Of a DNA stretch of 64,000 nt, positions 9,201-15,218 are shown piece after piece. Made by a program: the position numbers and the translations under genes. Under the pieces are notes generated by a model that was given only the letters and a program-made list of their open reading frames with translations, was not told the origin of the DNA and did no database searches. Positions within the stretch are counted from its first letter, which is position 1; every line of letters begins with the position of its first letter. Source of the stretch: Clostridia bacterium (GTDB lineage Bacteria; Bacillota; Clostridia; Oscillospirales; RGIG577); assembly GCA_017513095.1 (NCBI GenBank), contig JAFWDJ010000012.1, forward strand, positions 1 through 64,000. The letters are read 5' to 3'.

Positions 9201-10222
9201 TATACCGTAAGACGGGCACGGGCAAATGGACGACGGTGCTTTCGTCGACGACAGCCGCTTCGTTTACCGACAACGACGTAAAAGCGGGCGTGACGTATAC
9301 GTACACGGTCCGTTCGTATGTCGGAAATAACTTCAGCACGGACTATGCGGCTACGGCAATGAGCATAAAGACGGTTAATACGACGGAGCCGCTGCCCGTA
9401 ACGATAACGTCGCTTGTATACGAAAACGGCGCGGTTTCGCTCGAATGGCAGGCTCAGGACGGCGTCGACGGCTACCGCGTATACAGAAAGACGGGCTCAG
9501 GCAAATGGACGACGGTGCTTTCGTCGACGACCGACACGTCGTTTACCGATAATGACGTAAGAGAAGGCGCGACGTACGCGTATACGGTGCGCTCGTTCGT
9601 GGGCAGCAAATACAGCACCGACTACGCGGCGACGGCGAAGAGTGTAATCACGGTCGTACCCATAGAGCCGCTGCCCGTTACGATAACAAGTTTAACGCAG
9701 TCGGGCGATTCGGTCATCCTCCTGTGGGATGCGCAGGAAGGCGCGGACGGCTATCGCGTATACCGTAAGACGGGCACGGGGAAGTGGACGACGGTGCTCT
9801 ACGATACGACGGGCACGTCGTTTATAGATACGAACGTGACCGCGGGCAAAACGTACACATATACGGTGCGCTCACACGTGGGCAGCAAATACAGCGCGGG
9901 CTACAACGATACGGCAAAGGTGATAAAGGTCGTGTCGACTGCGAAGCCCGTCCCCGTGACGATATCGAAGCTGACTCAATCAGGAGGCGCGGTCGTTCTC
10001 ATGTGGGATGCGGCGGACGGCGTTGACGGCTACCGCGTATACCGTAAGACGGGCACGGGCAAATGGGTGACGGTGCTTTCGTCCACCACGGGCACAAGCT
10101 TTGTCGATACGAACGTGACGGCAGGTAAAACGTACACGTACACGGTACGCTCGTTCGTAGGCAGCGAATACAGCACCGATTACGCCGACACGGCACAGTC
10201 GATAAAGGTAACGGCGGATTGA
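6299..10222 (+). CDS. BspA-like LRR protein with C-terminal FN3 array
   Basis: A 1307-residue secreted protein. A Sec signal peptide is clear (MKKKALCFILSLILTI... ending LAAD, about 25 residues). Residues about 30-840 are BspA-type LRR_5 repeats such as IGSEAFYGCTSLE and VGEYAFSSCTSLSEL, in several blocks separated by strand-rich linkers. Residues about 845-1307 are five fibronectin-III-like modules of 93 residues each. No SLH, LPXTG or membrane anchor follows. The domain order (LRR then FN3) is opposite to that of the gene at 3-4262. Such proteins act at the cell surface in adhesion or binding. It has its own promoter and terminator and so is monocistronic. Confidence 0.92.
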   Translation: MKKKALCFILSLILTITLLPAAGLAADRVTCEINGVKIYFDKSTGIIEGLAGDYYGNMGDVVIPSEIDGTAVKGIARYAFFNGYYQQAEIQSLVLPEGIESVGDGAFGGQNKMNTLVLPASLTNLGSRAFVGSGLSAPVFPAGIKVIPEALYAWSRTLASATIPDGVETIGPGAFAGCKALEYVEIPVSVTSIGSYAFGYAGNEEDYITYGSYEYLADYYMVYGIMGCESLSDVYYAGSREQWESISIAIGNEALLNADVHFYSTHDSVNDADTVKFAVTGGNVTFDPQSGLITDADATVTEADIPAYINETAVTGIAGSAFSECTLLERVSLPEGVLSIGRNAFYNCTKLGKTALPESLESIGDYAFSGCASLVCIHLPAAAVNLSDYAFYGFNGLKYINIPEGVSRIGKNMFSGCAALSAVYIPKSMTQIENSSFLKAQKLSDVFYGGTQAEWTAASLNVGKTVSMHFAISDDSAFLFDENGYLYFDKGTGTLLASDNMITRADVPDEIDGASVTAVADKAFFERKELKYASLPDSVVSIGSNAFNGCKRLGTLNLPASLIDMGEGTFSKCSALKEITVPDGVKYLEENVFSECTSLKSVSLPAGLKEIGSEAFYGCTSLETADLPDTVETIGYEAFRYCKMLSAVTVPSGVKSVSEYAFSGCTSLSSASLEDGVVSVGEYAFSSCTSLSELTLPESLKDIGTAAFSGCTSLTAAGMEEGLTSIGQSAFSGCTSLVSADIPDTVRSMGTGAFSGCSSLVSADLPEGIAAVEKNTFKDCVSLKTVSIPVRVRTIDEYAFYGCVKLADVNYGGSSDEWDSVVVKSNNTPLLLANMHFEEEEPAQPMPVNITSLVYENGAVSMTWEPQDGVDGFRVYRKTGTGKWTTMLSSTTGTSFTDNDVKSGVTYTYTVRSYVGNNFSTDYTATARSIKTVNTTEPLPVTITSLVYENGAVSMTWEAQDGVDGFRVYRKTGTGKWTTVLSSTTAASFTDNDVKAGVTYTYTVRSYVGNNFSTDYAATAMSIKTVNTTEPLPVTITSLVYENGAVSLEWQAQDGVDGYRVYRKTGSGKWTTVLSSTTDTSFTDNDVREGATYAYTVRSFVGSKYSTDYAATAKSVITVVPIEPLPVTITSLTQSGDSVILLWDAQEGADGYRVYRKTGTGKWTTVLYDTTGTSFIDTNVTAGKTYTYTVRSHVGSKYSAGYNDTAKVIKVVSTAKPVPVTISKLTQSGGAVVLMWDAADGVDGYRVYRKTGTGKWVTVLSSTTGTSFVDTNVTAGKTYTYTVRSFVGSEYSTDYADTAQSIKVTAD
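8830..10218 (+). repeat. 279-bp tandem FN3-coding repeats, five copies
   Basis: The motif coding for GxRVYRKTGTGKW starts at 8911, 9190, 9469, 9748 and 10027, exactly 279 bases apart each time. The first two copies are nearly identical over most of their length; later ones diverge modestly. The period matches that of the array at 1-1296. Confidence 0.92.
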
Positions 10223-10241
10223 TTACAGACACAAAAACAAT

Positions 10242-10271
10242 AAAGGCGTACGAGAGTTTCGTACGCCTTTA
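10242..10271. terminator. Bidirectional terminator between BspA-like and DacF-like genes
   Basis: AAAGGCGTACG and CGTACGCCTTT flank a 7-base loop, with A-rich sequence on the left and T-rich on the right. It lies between the convergent genes ending at 10222 and 10276 and can serve both. Confidence 0.9.
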
Positions 10272-10275
10272 AATT

Positions 10276-12006
10276 TTACCCGTTATGCTTTTTGCCGGAT
10301 GTGCGGTCGCCTTTTGTCTTCTTTTTGCCGCCGGAGAGACCGAAGCGAGAGGGCTTCTTATTCGCCGTGCCGGGCTTTGCGCCCTTTTTCGCGGACGGCT
10401 GCGTCTTATTTGCCGCCTTTGGATGAAGCGAGGTCGTTTTGATGGTCTTGTTGTGCGGATACGGCGCACGCTTTACCGTGCCCGCCGCCTTTTTTGCGCG
10501 TCCTGCGTTCTGCTCCGGAGTATGCGGCATTCTCGTCGCGTTTCGCGGACGATTGGGTACCGACTGCGCAGGCTGCGCCGACTGCGGCGGAGCGGGACGG
10601 CTTTGCGGCGCGTTCTTTTGCGGCGCTCTCTTTTTCGCGGCGCTCTTTGAGCCGCCGCGCGCGGCGGGCGGCGCGTTTTTAATTTGCCTGTTCGCCTTCG
10701 CGCGCTCGTTTCGCTTAAGCGAGCGCCTGAGAAGATACACGTATCCCACCGCCAGCACAAGAAGGATTATAAGTATCACCCTGACGGCGGTAAACGAAAA
10801 GAACGTCTTAATCCAGTAGCCGATCTTGAGAAGAATATTCGCGCGGATCGTCTCCTCGGAGGTAAGCGTTCCCGTAACTATAAGCACGTCGTTGTCGTAG
10901 ACCTCGAAGGTGCCAAGAGGCTCGCCTTCGCTTATCGGGGCCATGATATGCTCCTTCGGGAAAAGCTTTATCGTTATCTCTTCCTCGTTCTTATCTTTCG
11001 GAATAACGGTGCTCACGTCGTCCTTTGACACGAGCGAGATATAATCCTTTTCAAGCGAATGATCGAGCCGCTCCTCCGTCATTATCTCGCCCTTTTTGAC
11101 GATGTTGAGTATCTTATACGAGGCGTATGCCTCTCTGAAAATGTTCTCCGCGTCCTTCATGGCGGGAAGCGCGTATTTGCTGTTCTCGCCGCTCGTGCCC
11201 GCGCCGATGAATATGAGCGTCATGGAGCCGCGCCCGCGCGAGGCGACGCCCGCCATCACGCTGCCCGACGTGCTCGACGAGCCGCCTATGAGTCCGTCCG
11301 CGTAGCGGTAATAATAGCTCGTGTTCTTATACGTCGAGATAAGGTGGTCGTTCGTGTAGAACTTCTTCTTTTTCTCGCGCCATTCGCTCGGGGGCAGGGT
11401 ATAGCTCTTCGTCGCGGCTATCTCCATAAGCAGCTTGCTCTGGGTGAAGTAGTCGGCGATTATGTACATATCCCACACGGTGGAATACTGCTCAACGTCG
11501 TTTTGGCCCGTGGCGTTCGTGAAATTAGTGTTCTGGGCGCCGATGAACTGCGCCTTTTCAGTCATGCTGCGGGCGAAATCCGCCTCTGAGCCCGAGATGT
11601 GCTCCGCTATCGCGGCGGCGGCCGCGTCGTTGTTGTCAAGTATCATGCAGTATAAAAGCTGCCGCAGGGTAAGCTGTTCTCCGATTTTGAATTTTACGTT
11701 CGCGCCGTAGAAGTTTTTTTCCGTCGCGGCCGTCTCGGATATCGTGACGACGTCGTCGAGGATGCCGTATTCCACAGCGATTATCGCCGTCATAAGCTTC
11801 GTAAGCTCGCCGGGGACGATGCGGTCGTTTATGTTTTTCTGATATATTACCGTGTCGGTCGTTGCCTCCACCAATATCGCGTTTTTCGACGCGACCGAAA
11901 AGGGCGCGCCATTGCTTACGCTGCCCTCCGCGCATACAAGGAGCGGAAAGACGAGCGCTGTAATAAGCAATATCGAAAGAAGGGCATATATTTTAAGCTT
12001 TTTCAT
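10276..12006 (-). CDS. DacF/DacA-like D,D-carboxypeptidase homologue with degenerate active site (predicted pseudoenzyme)
   Basis: A 576-residue protein from ATG 12006, chosen because GGAGA precedes it; the ATG at 12030 lacks a ribosome site. Order: signal peptide or anchor (1-26), peptidase S11 fold (about 40-305), C-terminal beta domain typical of low-mass PBPs (about 306-400), a membrane segment (about 405-426), then a 150-residue Lys/Arg/Ala/Pro-rich tail. The fold is recognisable from KNAILVEATTDTVIYQKN and NDAAAAAIAEHISGS, but the three catalytic motifs are altered. SxxK reads ELTK (67-70), SxN reads DNN (124-126), and KTG reads IGG (240-242). The nucleophilic serine and the KTG lysine are therefore missing. 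The rest is intact and has no frameshift, suggesting a retained non-enzymatic role such as peptidoglycan binding or scaffolding (inference). Confidence 0.88.
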   Translation of the reverse strand: MKKLKIYALLSILLITALVFPLLVCAEGSVSNGAPFSVASKNAILVEATTDTVIYQKNINDRIVPGELTKLMTAIIAVEYGILDDVVTISETAATEKNFYGANVKFKIGEQLTLRQLLYCMILDNNDAAAAAIAEHISGSEADFARSMTEKAQFIGAQNTNFTNATGQNDVEQYSTVWDMYIIADYFTQSKLLMEIAATKSYTLPPSEWREKKKKFYTNDHLISTYKNTSYYYRYADGLIGGSSSTSGSVMAGVASRGRGSMTLIFIGAGTSGENSKYALPAMKDAENIFREAYASYKILNIVKKGEIMTEERLDHSLEKDYISLVSKDDVSTVIPKDKNEEEITIKLFPKEHIMAPISEGEPLGTFEVYDNDVLIVTGTLTSEETIRANILLKIGYWIKTFFSFTAVRVILIILLVLAVGYVYLLRRSLKRNERAKANRQIKNAPPAARGGSKSAAKKRAPQKNAPQSRPAPPQSAQPAQSVPNRPRNATRMPHTPEQNAGRAKKAAGTVKRAPYPHNKTIKTTSLHPKAANKTQPSAKKGAKPGTANKKPSRFGLSGGKKKTKGDRTSGKKHNG

Positions 12007-12031
12007 GCGTTCTCCGATTTTTGAAATCATG

Positions 12032-12060
12032 TTGAAGATTTAACCAAAATAACGTATAAT
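12032..12060 (+). promoter_or_regulatory. Likely promoter of ComEA-like gene
   Basis: TTGAAG (12032-12037) and TATAAT (12055-12060) are spaced by 17 bases on the plus strand. The implied leader to ATG 12170 is about 100 bases long and AT-rich. Confidence 0.55.
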
Positions 12061-12088
12061 TATATCGTCATTATAAGTGTGACGTAAA
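12059..12088 (-). promoter_or_regulatory. Likely promoter of DacF-like gene
   Basis: On the minus strand TTTACG (12083-12088) and TATAAT (12059-12064) are spaced by 18 bases, about 50 bases before ATG 12006. The -10 overlaps that of the divergent promoter for the ComEA-like gene, so the two may compete. Confidence 0.6.
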
Positions 12089-12169
12089 TTGTTATTTTTA
12101 ATGATATCAGATTTACATAATAATTTAAAGCCCTTTTTGTAATTTTTCGTGATTTTAAGCGGTGATACG

Positions 12170-12538
12170 ATGAAAAAGCTCGACAATTCGCATAAGGCGC
12201 TGCTTATATGCGTGTTCGCATTTATAATATATATCGCGGCAAGCTGTACGTTTTCGTTTTTCTCGTTCGAGCGTACGGACGTCTCCGACCGCGAGCCGCT
12301 CGCCGCAGCAACGGAGGACGAGAGCCCCGCGCAATACGGCGGGGAGCCGGTAAACATAAATACGGCGGGGAAGTACGAGCTTGAACGTCTGCCCGGCGTA
12401 AGCGAGGCGACGGCCCGGAAGATAATCGAGTTCCGCGAGGAGTACGGCGCATTTGAAAGCGCTGAAGAAATAATGCTCGTCTCGGGCATCGGTGAGAAAA
12501 AGTTCGAGGCTATGCGCGAATATATCACGGTGGATTAA
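12170..12538 (+). CDS. ComEA-like membrane-anchored helix-hairpin-helix DNA-binding protein
   Basis: A 122-residue protein from ATG 12170 (weak site GGTGAT). One N-terminal membrane segment (about residues 10-33) is followed by an acidic linker. A C-terminal double helix-hairpin-helix (about 60-120) follows, with NINTAGKYELERLPGVSEATARKI and VSGIGEKKFEAM in the ComEA arrangement. Known ComEA proteins bind incoming double-stranded DNA on the outer membrane face during transformation. The SLBB domain of some relatives is absent. The only other competence gene here is the truncated comF, so a working uptake system cannot be assumed. Confidence 0.85.
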   Translation: MKKLDNSHKALLICVFAFIIYIAASCTFSFFSFERTDVSDREPLAAATEDESPAQYGGEPVNINTAGKYELERLPGVSEATARKIIEFREEYGAFESAEEIMLVSGIGEKKFEAMREYITVD

Positions 12539-12542
12539 AAAC

Positions 12543-12579
12543 CGGCGCGGGAAAAACCCGCGCCGTGTTTTGTTTTTTT
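12543..12579 (+). terminator. Terminator after ComEA-like gene
   Basis: CGGCGCGGG and CCCGCGCCG pair around AAAAA and are followed by GTTTTGTTTTTTT, starting five bases after the stop codon. It also faces the convergent BspA gene ending at 12585. Confidence 0.92.
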
Positions 12580-12584
12580 GGGGA

Positions 12585-15146
12585 TTACTTCGCCTTTATC
12601 GACTTCGCCGTGTCATTGTAGCCCGAGCTGTACGTGCTTCCGATGAACGAGCGCACCGTATACTTGTACGTCGTGCCCGCCGTTACATTCGTATCGATGA
12701 ACATCGTGTCCGTCGTCGACGCGCAGACCGTCGTCCACTTGCCTGAGCCCGTCTTGCGGTATACGCGGTAGCCGTCCACGCCGGGAGCGGCGTTCCACGA
12801 CAGCACGACCATGCCGCCGGTCGACTGTATCGAGCTTATCGTTACCGCCGGAGGCTCCGCCGCGGATGCCGCCGTCACTTTGATCGACTTTGCCGTATCG
12901 TTGTAGCCCGTGCTGTATTCGCTTCCGACGAATGAACGGACGGTATACGTGTACGTTGTGCCCTCGGTCACCGCCGTATCGGTGTAAGCCGCTGCGGTAG
13001 TAGATGCAACAAGCGTAGTCCACTTGCCGGAGCCCGTCTTCTTATGCACTCGGTAGCCGTCGACGCCGCTTTGCGGCTGCCATGCGAGTACGACCGCGCC
13101 GTTTACGCACTTGATGGACGTTATCGCAACGGGGGACGGCTCAACGGCCGATCCGGTGACTTTTATCGACTTCGCGGTGTCGTTGTAGCCCGTGCTGTAC
13201 GCGCTGCCCACGAACGAACGGACGGTATATGAATACGTAGTGCCCGCCGTCACTGCCGTGTCGGTGTAAGCCGTTGCGGTGGTGGATGCAACGAGCGTAG
13301 TCCACTTGCCGGAGCCCGTCTTTCTGTAGAGACGGTATCCGTCAACACCATCCTCTGCGTCCCATGCGAGTACGACCGCACCGTTTTTGCAAGCAATCGA
13401 ATTTATCGTAACAGGAGTAGGTTCGGCCGTTTTCGGTACGGTTATCGACTTCGCCGTGTCGTTGTAGTCGGTGCTGTATTCGCTGCCTACATACGAACGG
13501 ACGGTATAGGTATATTTAGTGCCCGGTGTTACGTCGGTGTCGATGAAGCTTGTCGCGGCAGTAGATGCGCAAACGGTCTTCCAACCGCCTGTGCCCGTCT
13601 TCTTATATACGCGATAGCCGTCTATGCCGTTTGCCGCGCTCCATTCAAGCGATACGTTGCCGTTTACGAACGTTACAGAGGTTATCGTTACCGCAACGGG
13701 CTGCGCTTCGGGCATTGTCGTATTATAACGCACGTTTGCATTAATAAGCGGATCATTGCCGCTTTGGATGTCTATTCGGTTCCATTCGGCCGCGCTGCCC
13801 GCGTAGTAAACATTTGTAAGACCCGAACACAGTATAAAGGCCGAATCGTCAATCAGCATTACTTTTTTCGGGATGTTTATCCGCTTTATGCTCTTGCAGT
13901 TATAAAACGTCCTTGCGCCTATTTTGCTTATGCCATCGGGAAGCGTTATATCGGTAAGTGCGGTGCACATTCTGAAGGCATAATCGCCTATCGAAGTCAC
14001 CGTGGAGGGAACCTTTACGCTCGTAAGAGCGCCGCAGCCGTAAAAGGCGCCGTTTCCGATACTTTCAACTCCGTTGGGCAGCGTTACGGATTTCAGTTTT
14101 TTTAGATTCGTGAATGCATTTTCCCCCACGGCTTTAACGCTTATGCCCTCTATCTTTGCGGGAATATCGGCCGCCGTTACTGATGCGTCCGCGCCCGTTA
14201 TTGTGCCGGTTGCCGTATCAAGATAGATGTTGCCGCCCGTTACCGGGTATGCAAGCTCCATGGGGATAACGGACCAATGGGCGTAAAATGTCGTATTTCC
14301 TGTTATCACAGTATCTTTGGTTATTTTTGTGCCGCCCGAGGCCGATGTATACCAGCCGTCAAAGGAATAGAATTGTCTTTCGGGAATGGGAAGCTCGCCT
14401 ACAGCCGTTTTGTACTCGACACGGCTTGACGCCGGTGATACAGAGCCGCCTGCCGCATCCCATGTTACAGTATAATATGATTTTTCCGAGAAATGGATAG
14501 TTGCGTTCTTAAGGCATTCGTTTTCCTTTGCTATTGAAATGGACTGCCACTGTGCGCGGTTTCCCCCAAAATATACATCGCCTAAGGCTTCACAGCCTTT
14601 GAATGCGGAAGCACTGATTGTTTTTACGCTTTTTGGAATGAAGACGGATGTCATGCGTGTACAGTCCAAAAACGACGATGCGCCTAGGGTGACAACATCA
14701 TCGGGGACAGCGCATTCGCCTGATTTTCCTCTGGGACATCTTAAAAGTGTTTTTTTATCATAACTTAAAAGCATACCATTCATCGATGAATATGCGTAAG
14801 AACCCTCAAAGTTTATGGATATAAGGTTGGGACAGTTGTGAAAGCGAGTCTCTATTCTTGTCACTGGTAGATTGTTTATTTTGGCAGGTATGGTCACCTC
14901 CGTAACGGTGCTGTCGGCCGAAAGTATTTTTAACTCTGGTGTCAGGGTAAATGTTGCGCCGCCTTCGTCGTCATATTCCCAGCCATACTCGTCATCAGCC
15001 CACGAGGGGATATCATAAAATGAAGTGTAATATATATTTCCGCCGACGACGGGATATGAGGGCGAGTCTTGCGCAAGGCCCGTGACAGGCAGGAACGCAA
15101 TGACCATGCAAAGCAAGCTGATAAGCGATATAAGCTGTCGTTTCAT
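12585..15146 (-). CDS. BspA-like LRR protein with InlB-type B repeat and FN3 array
   Basis: An 853-residue secreted protein. Signal peptide MKRQLISLISLLCMVIAFLP ends near residue 25; the ATG at 15146 follows a GGGGG site. In order: short LRR_5 block (about 75-215) and a Listeria-Bacteroides/InlB-type repeat (about 225-290, VTWDAAGGSVSP, FDGWYT, FYAHW). A second LRR_5 block (about 300-465) and four FN3-like modules (about 475-853) follow. The FN3 modules are the same type as in the two genes to the left but are encoded on the opposite strand. No anchoring domain is visible. It is transcribed from its own promoter just past parC. Confidence 0.92.
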   Translation of the reverse strand: MKRQLISLISLLCMVIAFLPVTGLAQDSPSYPVVGGNIYYTSFYDIPSWADDEYGWEYDDEGGATFTLTPELKILSADSTVTEVTIPAKINNLPVTRIETRFHNCPNLISINFEGSYAYSSMNGMLLSYDKKTLLRCPRGKSGECAVPDDVVTLGASSFLDCTRMTSVFIPKSVKTISASAFKGCEALGDVYFGGNRAQWQSISIAKENECLKNATIHFSEKSYYTVTWDAAGGSVSPASSRVEYKTAVGELPIPERQFYSFDGWYTSASGGTKITKDTVITGNTTFYAHWSVIPMELAYPVTGGNIYLDTATGTITGADASVTAADIPAKIEGISVKAVGENAFTNLKKLKSVTLPNGVESIGNGAFYGCGALTSVKVPSTVTSIGDYAFRMCTALTDITLPDGISKIGARTFYNCKSIKRINIPKKVMLIDDSAFILCSGLTNVYYAGSAAEWNRIDIQSGNDPLINANVRYNTTMPEAQPVAVTITSVTFVNGNVSLEWSAANGIDGYRVYKKTGTGGWKTVCASTAATSFIDTDVTPGTKYTYTVRSYVGSEYSTDYNDTAKSITVPKTAEPTPVTINSIACKNGAVVLAWDAEDGVDGYRLYRKTGSGKWTTLVASTTATAYTDTAVTAGTTYSYTVRSFVGSAYSTGYNDTAKSIKVTGSAVEPSPVAITSIKCVNGAVVLAWQPQSGVDGYRVHKKTGSGKWTTLVASTTAAAYTDTAVTEGTTYTYTVRSFVGSEYSTGYNDTAKSIKVTAASAAEPPAVTISSIQSTGGMVVLSWNAAPGVDGYRVYRKTGSGKWTTVCASTTDTMFIDTNVTAGTTYKYTVRSFIGSTYSSGYNDTAKSIKAK
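12588..13700 (-). repeat. Tandem FN3-coding repeats, four copies, inverted relative to neighbours
   Basis: Minus-strand modules coding VDGYRxY.KTGxGxW recur at intervals of 285, 282 and 279 bases (landmark cggtagccgt-like at 12766, 13051, 13333, 13612). They are related in sequence to the plus-strand arrays at 1-1296 and 8830-10218. Confidence 0.88.
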
Positions 15147-15185
15147 GTTAATACCCCCTATATAAAGAGACGATATTTGTAAATA

Positions 15186-15214
15186 ATTATATCATGTGTC
15201 AGGCTTTTCGTCAA
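15186..15214 (-). promoter_or_regulatory. Promoter of third BspA-like gene
   Basis: On the minus strand TTGACG (15209-15214) and TATAAT (15186-15191) are separated by 17 bases. It starts five bases after the parC stop codon and no terminator separates the two genes, so readthrough from parC is possible. Confidence 0.8.
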
Positions 15215-15218
15215 CAAT

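Noticed and set aside
6299-10222. Possible frameshift or fusion in the second BspA-like gene
   Set aside because: The frame is continuous from signal peptide to stop, and the linker segments between LRR blocks are normal for the family.
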